DNA from: Diadema setosum
Taxonomy: Eukaryota; Echinodermata; Echinoidea; Diadematoida; Diadematidae
Length of the DNA stretch: 64,000 nt
Assembly (NCBI GenBank): GCA_033980235.1
Contig: CM067065.1
Location: 2,733,847 to 2,797,846 of the forward strand
Direction: 5' to 3'
Below, piece by piece: positions 23,601-34,099 of the stretch. Under the pieces are notes generated by a model. It did not search any database and was not told the origin of the DNA. It was given only the letters and a program-made list of their open reading frames with translations. The number at the start of each line of letters is the position of its first letter. Within the stretch, counting starts at the first letter, position 1. Made by a program: the position numbers and the translations under genes.

Positions 23601-26600
23601 AAGCTCTCAGAGTGCCATCTCCATCTTTCTTCCACCTCCCTGCTTATACCATATTAACACCTACGCGCTTTACTCTTGTTGACAGCTCAACTTCGGCAAT
23701 CTTCGTATCAATGCTAACGGTGATCGCCAGTATCATCGACAGTGCCCTCTACACTACCGGGACTATGCGCCTTTAACTCTCTGCATGCCAAATTAATTTC
23801 CTGTTCTTAGGGACCGTATTCTCCGGCGAAAAGGCCACACCTCCGTGTAAGCCGCATCCGACTTTGGTGACACAAAGAAGAAAAAAAAATTTTTTTTCCT
23901 TTCAGAACCTTTACCCTTCTTTTTGTAAGTTTTGACAACATATTCTGTTTGCATTTTTGCCTGATTTGCTTGCTTCCTAGTTCTTTTGTATGTGTGTGCA
24001 CGTGTGTGTGTTAAAGTGACTGTACAGTACTGGTTGAGGTGAGGATTCAGGTTCACAACATTTTTTTTTTGGTGAAATATGAAAGAGATGTAATTTCGAG
24101 AAGGATTCAATGTTTGTTTCATGAAAGTTGGCCTTGAAATTGCTGAGATGTCCAAAAAAAGCGATCCTAATAAAATTGACTGGCCACAACTTTTATCAGG
24201 ATCTCTTTGTTTTTCCTTGTTTTTAGATATCTCAGTCATTTCAAAACCGATTTTCATGAAATAAACTTTTGATTCCCCTTAGAATTGTATGGTCTTATAC
24301 ATTTCATAGAGTGGTTTCTAAGTATCTCGCAAAACGTTACAAGCTGAATCCTCACCTCAACCAGTACTGTACAGTCCCTTTAACACTGAATGAGGCAAAG
24401 TCCATGTCCCTCGATGTGAAGGAAATCTGAGTGCATGTTCGGGATGTTCATGTGTTAAACAACGGAATGAAACTTGTATTTATGAGAAAGTGTGTGCACG
24501 TTTGTGTTTTCATTCATACAGCTTGCTGTATAATGCAGGACATGTTGTGCAGTGGTCTGGACGGCTCGGCAAAGCAACTTGTTGGCGCTGCGCGTACGCT
24601 CCCAAACACAGGCGCGGAAGCAACAGCGGTTGGTAGATGATGACAGTAGAAGAAAAGGAGTCGTAATAAATTGATTGCAGAAAAAAGCGTTGTCTATATA
24701 AGATTGACTGATTCATTGTATCATATCGAGTTACTCATTGGCACATTGCATAGTCCCTTGCACGATTACGTGTGCATTGGTTCAGCAGCTTATTTGCTAA
24801 GTTGAAATGCCGTAATTTGGTTGTGCTGGCGTTTAGGCCGTGCCCTGAATTTATTGCTTCTTTTCAGTGAAAATTTGTGCAACATTACGGATAGAGAATA
24901 CGGTATGTGAGTTAAGTAAATGCAGCAATATTAGAAGAGTACCGGTACATCAGTGAGGTTTATGAACAGTTGGACAATCTGTTCAAAAGTTATGATTTGT
25001 CAAAGTTTCGGTACTGCCATTGCTGGATGAGAAGACTGCAACAGATTGCATCACCACTACAGGACAATGATGTAAAGACGATTTGAAGAAAATTCAACAT
25101 GTTTCCATACTATAGCGCAATGAAAGAACTCTTACCTTGCCTCTTTTAGAAAGCAAGTGGAATGATATTAACATGATGAACTTATGTTAGTATTGTAACA
25201 AGTCAAGAGAATGTACTTTTCCTCCACCAAGGGAAGAGGTTATGTTTTCTTTGGCATTTGTTGGTTTGTTTGGTCATCCGTGTGCAAAATAACTCAAGAA
25301 ATTGTGAAGGGATTTAGATGAAACTTACAGGAAAGATTGAGAATGACACAAGTAACAGATGATTAGATTTTGGGAGTGATCCAGTTATTTTTGTGGATTT
25401 TATGAAGGATTTTTTAATATTTTAGCAGGTAGGGCAGTGAACTTTGGTGTTCAAGCTGCACATTTTTGAGGTTTTCATATGCGCACTAAAGTGCATGCTC
25501 TAGTTTCTGCTAAGGTGAGGCGCACCACGCAGCTTGAAGTTGATGACGCAACAAAAGCTTCTTTATTGGGAAATCAGGCAACTTTCAGCATGCATTCGCA
25601 TGGATGGAAATCACTATTCTCTATGGAAGAACAAGATCAGTTTTGGAAATGAACTGCTTGGTGGAAGTCTGCGCTCTCAGAGTGCTTCTCTAGTTTTTCT
25701 ATTTTCTTTTTACCATCCTGCAGTGAAGTCATGGACTGTTGTAGTCCGATGTGTGTCTCCTTCTCTGTTATGACAGTGGGTGCGTTCATGCGCTCTCCTA
25801 AAGCGAAGCGTACCGTACCGTACCCGCGCCAGAGGAGAGCTCGAACGCTCCTAAAGTGTACCGTACCATACTGTACCAAGCCAAAAGTGGACCACTTCCC
25901 GATGTGCTCCAAAAGCGTACCAAGAGTTCGCTGTTAAGCATGTGCGTTTCATGTGCATACTTCACAATGCAAAGACATCATTCTCTTTGTTCATGACAGC
26001 TGTAAGTAGTTAAAGCGCTAGGTGGATGACATTCTTGCTACAAAATGCATGACGTTTTCTAAAAATAACTTGTGAGGTATGCTTTCTCAACAGAGAGCTC
26101 GAACGCTTCAAATCTGGCACAGGTCGGTACGGTACGCTTTGGTTCACTTTAGAGCGCTCGAACGCACCCAGTGATCAATCTCTACTTACTATGTCTGTAA
26201 TTTTCTCATATTTTTCAGAGATCAAACCGACAAAAATCGCTAAGGGCGTGGCGCCGGAGATCCAGAAAAGACTACCGCCAAGCGTCGAAGGAGAGAAGGA
26301 GTGGATTATTTCACAAGGAAGAGGTAAACTAAAAATCCTCACAATTTTCATTCTCTTTCCCATTTATGTTAGATATTTACCTCTATTCTTCATAAGTTGC
26401 CAAATGTGTAATTTCTTTCTGAAGTACGTGAGTCTTCATGACCGATAAAGGGATATTGCTGTAGAATTGTCATATGGGGAAACAAGAGAGGTCAGTATTC
26501 TTTAAATTGTCTTGAACGAATTACAGGTCTTTGTTGTTCACTTTTTACCTGTGCCTGTAGATATTGCCATGGGAGACAATAGACATTTGCTGCGTGAAAC

Positions 26601-27273
26601 TTTTTTCAAATTGGAGCAGACAACTTATTCTGTGGCATGAAACTTACTGGATTGCCAACCATGATCGCATACATTATTACTGGCATTCAATGCATTGTGT
26701 TGACAAAAGCTTTTGTGTTTCGTGTGTATTTGATATTTGCAAGTCTTTGCTCCGGAGGAAATTTGCAAAAGTTTTATACACGTGAAAATGTATGGTTTAG
26801 TACTCCAATTTTCATTTGGCTGCTATCATTTGTATGCCATTTTATTTTTGACTTTGTGTACTTAACAGTGACCAGAATTAACTTCTGCATTGCGTAAAGC
26901 AAGAAATATTCACTGCACAAATTCTTGCAAACTGGAGCCCACGTCCTTTTCATGGCATGAAATTTTTGCGAACCGCCACTGGCATCCAATGCATCATAGT
27001 GTAGACAAGAACTTTTACGTCCATTTGAATTTCGTGAATCTCGGCTCTTGCAAAATTTGCATAATTAAAATACATACAAACATTTCTGGTTTTATACACA
27101 TGTAGTATCTCGCATAAGCGTCGCAAATCACCTGCCTTACAGATTATGTCAGGATGCTCTCTGCACTCAACTAATTACCTTATTCATTGCCTCCCATTTT
27201 TCAGGTTCTCTCACTATCACAGAGTATAAAGGAAGAGGCATCGGAAGAAGAAGAGATTGATATACTTGGATGA
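12628..27273 (+). CDS. FAM199X: FAM199X-like protein, 8 exons, 381 aa
   Basis: Conserved animal protein of unknown biochemical function. Exons: 12628-12680, 14512-14601, 16565-16833, 18619-18796, 20042-20193, 21408-21637, 26219-26323 and 27205-27273 (stop TGA). Every junction is GT-AG and every phase fits (2,2,1,2,1,0,0). Recognition rests on three points. The C-terminus (residues about 325-381) reads RQASKERRSGLFHKEE then VLSLSQSIKEE and ends EEEEIDILG, which parallels the RQARKERLSGLF...NEEVLSL...acidic tail of vertebrate FAM199X. The middle (about 198-260) holds a helical core EMTVEEQEDVAEHL...NDFVIEAHM like the vertebrate MTNDEQVEYIEYL...SEFIIELNCL. Total length (381) is close to the human 388. 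The N-terminal half is acidic and low in complexity, with runs of Asp and a basic stretch RRRQKKKR at about residues 184-191. The start is least certain: an in-frame ATG at 12415 would add 71 residues, but 12628 has G at -3 and gives the expected length. The first AATAAA after the stop is at 27632. Confidence 0.88.
13383..13554. mobile_element. hAT-like MITE, TIR CAGTGGCGGATCCA
   Basis: CAGTGGCGGATCCACCAG at the left is mirrored by CTGGATCCGCCCCTG at the right, with flanking TGGGTG on both sides as a likely target duplication remnant. An internal poly-C run is present. It lies in intron 1 of the FAM199X-like gene. Confidence 0.75.
13874..14337. mobile_element. TTAA-flanked MITE, TIR AAGGGGCATTCCGGACGATTTT, copy 1
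   Basis: TTAAAGGGGCATTCCGGACG at the left and ATCATCCGGAGGTCCCCTTTAA at the right. TTAA on both edges. A second copy lies at 35258-35684. It sits in intron 1, 170 bp before exon 2. Confidence 0.8.
14658..14731. repeat. (CA)n run followed by poly-C
   Basis: A 35-bp CA run followed by a CACACA spacer and 16 consecutive C. It starts 56 bp after the donor of FAM199X exon 2. Confidence 0.9.
17622..18041. mobile_element. pogo/Tigger-like MITE, TIR CAGTTGAACCTCTC
   Basis: The left end CAGTTGAACCTCTCGTATCC and the right end GGATAAGAGAGGTTCAACTG are inverted copies flanked by TA. The CAGT...CTCT...TATCCGG pattern is typical of pogo-type terminal repeats. No transposase. In intron 3 of the FAM199X-like gene. 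Confidence 0.75.
18878..19284. repeat. 'CCTCCACCAAGGAAGGAGGTT' dispersed repeat, copy 1
   Basis: The start ACCTCCACCAAGGAAGGAAG, the phrase TGCAAAATAACCCCAAATG and the end GGCGGAGGTCTG...GAGTGCTTTTCGAGTTTGC correspond along the whole length to 25216-25700. The unit has no ORF and the terminal sequences are weakly complementary. Confidence 0.7.
19733..19880. mobile_element. Small MITE, TIR GGGCCTGTTTCATAAA
   Basis: GGGGCCTGTTTCATAAAACT at the left is mirrored by AGTTTATGAAACGGGCCTTA at the right. The internal ACTTGTCATCAGTGACAA is also inverted. About 148 bp. It lies 160 bp before exon 5 of the FAM199X-like gene. Confidence 0.75.
20214..20399. mobile_element. pogo/Tigger-like MITE, TIR CAGTGCACTCCAGTTATAACG
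   Basis: TA-flanked. CAGTGCACTCCAGTTATAAC at the left and TTATAATGATAGTCGACTG at the right. It begins only 20 bp after the donor of exon 5, inside the intron. Related elements lie at 31270-31443 and, badly decayed, at about 21038-21345. Confidence 0.65.
22180..22299 (+). CDS. Short ORF (39 aa) inside the 1.6-kb transposon, possible transposase N-terminus remnant
   Basis: The reading frame starts ATGGCGTCC and encodes MASYGVSTEHRTLEAVSSGG followed by a Ser/Asp/Glu-rich end (DRDFDGDEFVEEELLL). It lies 180 bp inside the left end of a CAGGGAGGTG element. An acidic N-terminus of this kind occurs in several DNA transposases, but I do not recognise the protein. It stops early, so it is either a decayed remnant, a first exon, or chance. 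Confidence 0.25.
   Translation: MASYGVSTEHRTLEAVSSGGGSSDRDFDGDEFVEEELLL
22487..22518. mobile_element. 32-bp minimal CAGGGAGGTG element (TIRs only)
   Basis: CAGGGAGGTGG, a 10-bp spacer, then CCACCTCCCTG, flanked on both sides by the exact 7-bp repeat GTCCTAG. It is nested in the 1641-bp element and independently supports the 7-bp duplication length. Confidence 0.75.
24011..24383. mobile_element. TTAA-family palindromic MITE, copy 3 (best preserved)
   Basis: TTAAAGTGACTGTACAGTAC at the left, GTACTGTACAGTCCCTTTAA at the right; inverted match continues about 45 bp inward (GGTTGAGGTGAGGATTCAG / CTGAATCCTCACCTCAACC). Central hairpin as in the other copies. Confidence 0.85.
25216..25700. repeat. 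'CCTCCACCAAGGGAAGAGGTT' dispersed repeat, copy 2
   Basis: Same order of phrases as the copy at 18878-19284, including TGCAAAATAACTCAAGAAAT, TATGCGCACTAAAGTGCATG and GAGTGCTTCTCTAGTTT. Confidence 0.7.
25778..26169. mobile_element. GGGTGCGTTC MITE with GTACC repeats, copy 1
   Basis: Inverted ends GGGTGCGTTCATGCGC and GAGCGCTCGAACGCACCC. Subterminal CGTACCGTACCGTACCCGC and its inverse CGGTACGGTACG. Target duplication is either CAGTG or AGT, depending on where the terminus is placed. It ends about 50 bp before exon 7 of the FAM199X-like gene. Confidence 0.8.
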
Positions 27274-28089
27274 CATCGCCCCCCGTACTTTAAGTTCCAA
27301 GAAAAAAGATAAGAATAGAAAACCACAACAGAAATGCAAGAAATCTATCATAGAGTGTTATCATGAAAAATGCAATTAGAATTAGAGAGTACATCTGGAA
27401 GTGGAAGTAAGGCAAAAAAAAAAAAAATGTTTTGGCGTAATGGGCCATACGAAAATAGGGTAAGTAGATTGATTTTTTCAGGTGAATGACATAGCGCAAT
27501 ATTTTACCGCCACTCTTTGCAATGAAGCAAACACTGGACAACTCCATATACTGAAGTACAAAAAAAAAAAAAGCCTGTGAAAACAACCAAATGTAAAAAA
27601 AAAAAAATCATGCTACTACACATGTGGATTAAATAAAAACAAGAGGATAAATCGCAAAAAAAAAAGATGGAAGTTGTGAAACTTATATGAGAACCGGTGC
27701 AATGCGGAAAAAGATGGCATCTGCTCCAAAGCAATAACGATTGCACTATCGATATCGGAATATTGTGCTATCATTGATGCCGATAATGAAGATTTGTTTT
27801 TTTAAATCTCTGGGGTTGGGGACATTTTTAGGGTTGGTCACATTACGCCAATACATTTTTTTTTTTTTTTTCTCCTGGCCTAATGTTTAGTATCTTTGCA
27901 GGTCTTTGTCCCACTTTGATCATAGGTGTGACCAGACACCATTAGGGGGAGAAAGAGAGGGAAATGGTTCCTTCATGCCGTATGGGCCAAGTACTCTGTG
28001 ACGGCTTCATATTTTCAAGTCTACTAGTATTCGCAAAAGCGACAACATACCCAAATATTGCCTCCTGCAGCACAAAGTCCAATCACATT
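27274..28089. other. FAM199X-like 3' UTR and flank
   Basis: A-rich, with several A8-A13 runs. The first AATAAA is at 27632-27637. No further exon is supported. Confidence 0.4.
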
Positions 28090-28529
28090 TACAGTATGTC
28101 CCCCAAAAAATTACAATCAGATTTTCGTGTTGATAACACCCAATATGAAGTAACTGTCTATATGCTACCTTAGGGTCTTAACATCTTAGCTCTATTTTGA
28201 AGAAAACCTCATTCAATTTGATTAGGCTGTCACAGAGAAATGTGGATTGTTGTAAAGCATGTCATGAGTCTGATTCTTCCAAGTTTAGCACTTGGATGCT
28301 CTTGTGTGTGAACACAATAGACAGAACTTGGAGGGAAGAGATTCCTGACATGCTGTACAAAATTCCTCATTTCTCTTTGACCACTGAAGCAAATCAAATG
28401 GGGTTTTCTGTAAGATGTGGGCAATGAGTTATAGTTTCATACCCTGAAACTGTATTTGGATTGATTCACTATTTTTAAAGTTATCATTGCGGAGGTTACC
28501 GTTGTAACTTTTTTGGGGGACGTACAGTA
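28090..28529. mobile_element. TACAGTATGTCCCC family MITE, copy 2
   Basis: TACAGTATGTCCCCCAAAAA at the left and TTTTTTGGGGGACGTACAGTA at the right. The interior is homologous to the copies at 9647 and 44738. Confidence 0.8.
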
Positions 28530-31268
28530 TATTGACTCAGAGGTGAGATATTGCAAACTCTGCATGGTCTTATCATTGTTGTGAAGAGGTAATACATGTA
28601 CCATCTATTTCTCAATCCATCATTATGGCTCTTGGTAGCAAGTTTAACCACCTACGAAATTGTCCCCCGATTTATTATGCTCACAAAATATATGGTGTGT
28701 GCAATTAGCTTCTGATATGATAGTAACTCAGAAGAGTAGCTACACCTCATTGATTGACTAAAGATCATGTACTATGATTTTCATATTATGAGAAAATTGT
28801 ATTTAAATCATGAGGCTTTGTTAAGATAATCATGAACGAAAAACAGAAAACAAGCTTACACTTTTTAATAGAACTGCAGGCCTCAGAAGTTAAAGACCTG
28901 CACAAAATAGTGAATGTGCTTGAAGTAAATGTTGATATTTCCTGAAAAATTGCAAGATTCATCTCATAACTACCTCCTGTCAAACCCTCAAAAAGTCTGT
29001 GAATGTTCTGAATTTCAAAACCTTCCTTTTTGTTATTCATGAAGCATTTTACTTAGGTGTGTTGAACAGACCTATTGTGTTAGTTTGCCTTTTCTCTGAC
29101 AAACTGCAACTGCATCAAACTTCAGAGCCAATGTGGTCAAACCTGTGTTCAAATTGTTGCCAAATATGCTACCATATTTTGTGATAACTTGTTTAACAGT
29201 ACCGCAAAGGTGAGACAAATCATTTGTCACTGGAAAGTTTAGAATTATGAGCATTTAAAAGTTGTTCCAGTCTTCAAAGTGGATGTTCAACGGCTGTATC
29301 AGACCTTCATGGGGATGGATCGCAAGAATCCTTTGCGTAATATACCGGATGAATTAAAATCTGTTACACTCTGGCAGCAAAATACTTCAAAAGAAATCTA
29401 TGTGGACATGAGATGTTTTTGATGAAGATGGCCTTACTTGAAAGGGAGTTGTACTTTGGGAGTTGAAGATCACTTCATGTCTTGTTTGGTGGCAGCGGCA
29501 CAAGGTCATTACTGCTTGAAGAAAAAAAAACCGGGTATGTCTAAACAGGTGGTATCTCAAGATTGAAACTGGTCACTTCCCACAGCAGGTGACATTTGGT
29601 GCAACTTATCTGTAGTTTCTCCCCCCCCCCCCCCCAACTTCCTGTAACATCATGTGCAGCTTTTACAACATCACAAAAATCATTTGCCAAATGAAAATGT
29701 CCTGTGCAAGCTCAAGTCCCGATCTGTTCGAGAGGATAAAAGACCAGCCGAGAGGGTAAAAGACCAACCATGTTGCTTGGTTGGTCTTTTACCCTCCTCT
29801 GGCTCCCTTCTCCACCAGTTTTTGCAGGAGTCCTAAAAAGAGCTTGGGATGATTGGAGATACATGTAATCCAAATACTATTAATTCTTCTTTTATCTTGA
29901 TGATTATTGTGAGTGAGAGAGCTGCACATGGAGATTTGCTGTTAAGATACTTACAAAGAGGTCATTCATTTGTGAGAGAATCAGTCACATGCTAAATAAA
30001 CTTGTAAGGTAGTCACATCATCGCTCAATCAGTGGAGTACAAAGAGCCATGGTTCTGTGGAATGCTTGAAAACTTTTCCAAAGCGTCCGCACTGTGCAAT
30101 TCAAGATAACCTCCAGTTTAATTATAATTATAATTTTTTTTTTTTGTTGTGAAGTTGAGATTAGAAACGATTCAGTAGGAAACTGTACCTTGCCCACTTC
30201 ATGATAATCAATAGCTTTATATGCCCCGAAATGATAGACAGTTATCATGTAATTAAAATAAAAAAATCTTTTGGTCCTGGTTTAGATGCTGTGTGAACAA
30301 AAACAACTGATATCTTTGTTTTGGTGATCATCGAGAAAAGGATGCCTAGAAAATTGTAGTGGGATAACTTTTGACCCATTTCTCCCAACTTCTTGTCTCA
30401 TGGTCAAGCCAGTTTGGGTCTTATGGTGACGAAGAATGCATGTGTCGAAAGGAGGAACAAGTTTGAACACAGTTTGACAGTCACCCATATCATCCAGTAC
30501 TGTACCTTCACTTCATGACATAATTCCGTGATTACTACATTGCAACAAACTTGGGCACATTGAAAAACTCTGTGTGTGGTGGTGAACTTTAAGCTTTGCT
30601 CAAACAAAAGGCAACTAGTCAGCATTCTCTTGGATCTGAAGCTCCTTGAGTTATGCTGTGAAATGCCATTTGCTATCACCCTAATAGGAATCCCCTCCAA
30701 AAGACAGTTGGACTTTATGTCAAGCATATATTTATATCTATATGCGCTAGTGACCTTGACCAGTGTTTAATCTTCTGCAGAGGTATATAACTTGGAACAG
30801 GATTTCCCATCCAGAATATGAGAAGAAATTGAACTGCTAAAGCATTTTGTATTAATTTCTTATTGGCTCCTGAATTCTAGTCACTGAAAAATAGACTTAA
30901 AGCTTCACTGATGCAACATTAATTCATGTTTAAGGTACTTTTCTTCTTCTTTTTTTTTTTTTTTCAGCAGGCAGGGATGTATCCAATGTAATGTTCAGAT
31001 ACAGATATTTGAAATTCTACAAATATTTATGTGCATGTTTTCATGTGATGCATGTATTAACATGAATTCTTCCACATGTTACAAGGAATGTTACATTTAC
31101 ATTGTGAGTGTTACAATCGTACAGATATTTATGCCTTTTTGGGGAAGTTCACTTGAAAAGTTATACAGACCTACCTCCTGCTATATTGAAGTAACCTCTT
31201 TCAAACATTTCAGTTTAACCATGTTAAAACAAGCCGAGGTCGGATGCAACAAGATACAATGTACAAGT
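28530..31268. other. Intergenic stretch without recognised genes
   Basis: No exon with both splice signals and protein-like composition was found. It holds a poly-C run (29621-29635), a perfect 19-bp hairpin (29752-29796) and several poly-T tracts. Confidence 0.4.
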
Positions 31269-31269
31269 A

Positions 31270-31443
31270 CAGTGGACTCCCATTATAATGAAGACCTCAG
31301 GAAAGACAGTTTTATTTAGTTATATGAAAATTTCATAACCAAACATATAGATAATAAAAAACATAGAGCGGATAATCTGACTTTTTACTTAGTTGTAACT
31401 GGAATTTCGTTATAACAATGTTTGTTATAACGGGAGTGCACTG
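31270..31443. mobile_element. pogo/Tigger-like MITE, TIR CAGTGGACTCCCATTATAA
   Basis: CAGTGGACTCCCATTATAAT at the left, TTATAACGGGAGTGCACTG at the right, TA on both sides, 174 bp. Confidence 0.8.
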
Positions 31444-31781
31444 TACATCTTTTTACCTGATACAATGGTAATTTTGGAGGTCCCATTCCATGTACAGTAT
31501 ATTAAGAGTTTCATCGCAAAAGGAATTAATTCCATTCTTGTCAATTTGAAATATTAGTGATTAAACCTGCTAAAAACAGAAAATTATGAGACAAAATGAG
31601 ATAGTTCAATCATAACTTAAAATATATTCCTTATTGTGCAACAAGTGAGGTATCACTTGAAATATTTAGTTTTGCTCTATCAGATCGACTTACTTTAAAA
31701 TGTCTAAAATAGCGCTTAACCCATTCTGCGATCAAACGCTTTGTATTTTGTTTTTATTCTTGACATAACAAAACCCTCTAA

Positions 31782-32204
31782 GGGTGCGTTCGAGCCCTCT
31801 CCGAAAGCGAACTGTACCGTACCGTACCCGCGCCAGAGGAGCGCTCGAATGCTCCTAAAGTGTACCGTACCGTACTGTACCGAGTGGACCACTTTCCGAT
31901 GTGCTCCAAAAGCGTACCAAAGCATACCAAAGCGTACCGAAAGTTCGCTGTAAAGCATGTGCGTATCATGCGCATACGTCACAATGCAAAGACATAATTT
32001 TCTTTGTTCGGGACAGCTGTAAGTACTTTAAGTGCCAGGTGGATGACATTCTTCCTAAAAAATGCGTGACCTTTTCTAGAAATAGCTCATGAGGTACGCT
32101 TTCTCGACAGAGCGCTCGAACGCTTCATATCTGGCACAGTTCGGTACGGTACGCTTTGGTTCAGTTCGTTTTGGTTTGCTTTAGAGCTGCGCTTGAACGC
32201 ACCC
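31782..32204. mobile_element. GGGTGCGTTC MITE with GTACC repeats, copy 2
   Basis: Ends GGGTGCGTTCGAGCCC and GCTTGAACGCACCC. The interior is collinear with 25778-26169, including the same CTGTAAGTA and GTGGATGACATTCTT phrases. Confidence 0.8.
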
Positions 32205-33977
32205 TATGAAAGAGCTGCACTCATTTTGTTGTGTCCTTCCTGATTTCAATTATCATATTCATATATGACAACAAAGCATGAATTGATATCAATTTTGTGA
32301 TTATGTCAAATCAGCAAAGATGAAAAGATGTCAGAACAGTGTCTGTAATATTTTTTATGACCCAAAAGGTGTCATTTTGTTCCATCTGTCGCATGCTTAT
32401 TAATTGGATATTTTCTTTCAGGGTCAGTGACATTATCAGTAGTTGATCTTGTTGTTGGTACACCAACCCTTTGAAAACTACCATAGATTCTCCCTGCTAA
32501 CAACAGTGACTGAGCAAAGTCTTGTTACAACGAAGTGAACTTGTCCTGAAGTTTGACATTTCTTTGTACGTCCGTGTTTTTGCAAACCCTGCTGCAGTGG
32601 AAAGTCAATACAAAGATATCTGATAAATCAAATAACCTGATATAACAAACTAATTTTTCCAGTCTCAATGAATTTATTTCCTTTGTTTTGTATTGTTTGT
32701 TATCTACTGATATAACAAAATATCTGATATAAAGAACAAAATGTCTTGGTCCCAATGATCTTGTACTGAGTTTTCACTGTATAACATGCTTTAAATGTAG
32801 CATTTTTGCAAGGAGTTTCATTGTACCATGCTGTTTGAACACTTTCAAGCGCTGCAGAAGTTTAGTCTTGCCTCAGGCGTTTTTAGGGATATTGATAAGA
32901 GTTGCGTCAAGATGGGCAGGTGGGAGGAATAAGGTCGTATCTCCTGTCCACTCCTCTACGAAAAGTGTGGAGCAAGCATTTTGACTGGAATTTTGATGGT
33001 GCAGTCAGCCTCGTCTAGGTCAAGTCCGAAAGGGCCAGGGGAAAATCTTTTGGATTATCCATTAGAATTACAACTTGCTTATATTAATTTGGGTATAACT
33101 ATTATTTTTTTTTTCCTGCGGCTTGTCCAACGTTTCGAATTGTGCGGGGTTAGCTGTCATTTGGTCACAACGGATCCTATTTCAGTACTACGTCAGTAAG
33201 ATTAAGGAAAGCGGAAGGGTCGTTTCTAGAGAAAATTGCCCGTGAAAATTGAGGAATTGTGTACTTTTTTTCTTTTGTCGTACAAAGTTACGTCATTATG
33301 TAGTCACGTGAGGGATTAACTTTAGGATAGATGAAATGATCGACTGGAAGTGAATTTCCAATGACTCTGCCTGAAGAGACATTCTATTTGGTATTTCTTT
33401 GCTGCAACTCGAAAGATTTACAATTATCAATAAAGCAATGATTTTAAACAAAGTTCATCTTATTACCTTTTACCATGTCATCTTTGCTGTGTAACGTGTA
33501 TCCGATGTAACGACCGTTGGTCAGTTTATTTTCCAAGAAATGTTGATCTCCTTCAGAAACTTCTGCAAATCATCAAAACATAGCGAAGAACAAGCGCACA
33601 TACACAAACGCACACACACACAAACACACACATTACATTCACATTTGCACACACTCATATGCTACACAAATCTTAATTGTTGTGCATGTACAATTGTACT
33701 TAAATAATCTTGTTGCCGCTTCATTTTCGAGGAATAAACACGTGTGCATACAGTGGACTAAACTCGTTGGTCGTTGTGTCGTGCGTAGACTCTACACATT
33801 TATTGAATTGGGAAGACTCGATTTGTTTAACCTTTCCTAATGAGAGCAATAATGGTTTCGTCTTAACCCTTTGTGGTTCCTAATTGGGTTGATATAATAA
33901 GTAGACCCGGCTCTCGTACGGTGTGCATAGGTAGTAGGTGTTGACTATATATTCTCTGTATCCTTATCTGTCTGTCT
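32205..33977. other. Intergenic stretch without recognised genes
   Basis: No supported exon. The phrases around 32500-32780 (TTGTTACAACGAAGTGAACTTG; GATATAACAAA; CACTGTATAAC) look like another decayed pogo-like MITE. A polyadenylation-like AATAAA is at about 33430. A CA-rich patch lies at 33595-33640. Confidence 0.35.
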
Positions 33978-34044
<67 letters not shown>

Positions 34045-34046
34045 TA
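33978..34046. repeat. (AATC)n microsatellite
   Basis: About 17 AATC tandem units, flanked by TCTA repeats. Confidence 0.95.
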
Positions 34047-34099
34047 TCAATTCATCTACAATTGGTTATTGTATCTACAGTCAGTATCTATCTATATAT

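Larger units (their letters stand above)
22002..23642. mobile_element. CAGGGAGGTG transposon, 1641-bp copy
   Basis: Termini CAGGGAGGTGGAAGAAAGAT and ATCTTTCTTCCACCTCCCTG are perfect inverted repeats. The exact 7-bp duplication CTTATAC flanks both sides (21995-22001, 23643-23649). The subterminal motif GAAGTCATGCGTGGCCCCG and its inverted partner near 23400 match the 700-bp copy. It carries one short acidic ORF and a nested minimal copy. It sits in intron 6 of the FAM199X-like gene. Confidence 0.85.

Noticed and set aside
24533..24690. Exon-like block in FAM199X intron 6 (after ATAATGCAG; frames reading RQSNLLALRVRSQTQARKQQ, then stop)
   Set aside because: Exon 6 (phase 0) joins exon 7 (phase 0) directly with the conserved C-terminus. 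Including this block would break the frame or introduce a stop. All three frames are open here by chance.
26219..26323. Alternative frame of FAM199X exon 7 (EIKPTKIAKGVAPEIQKRLP)
   Set aside because: It looks protein-like, but it needs a phase-1 upstream exon that does not exist, and it loses the conserved RQASKERRSGLF segment that the phase-0 reading gives.
33978..34046. CRISPR-like or regulatory direct repeat array
   Set aside because: It is a simple AATC microsatellite without spacers. The host is a eukaryote, so CRISPR is not expected.
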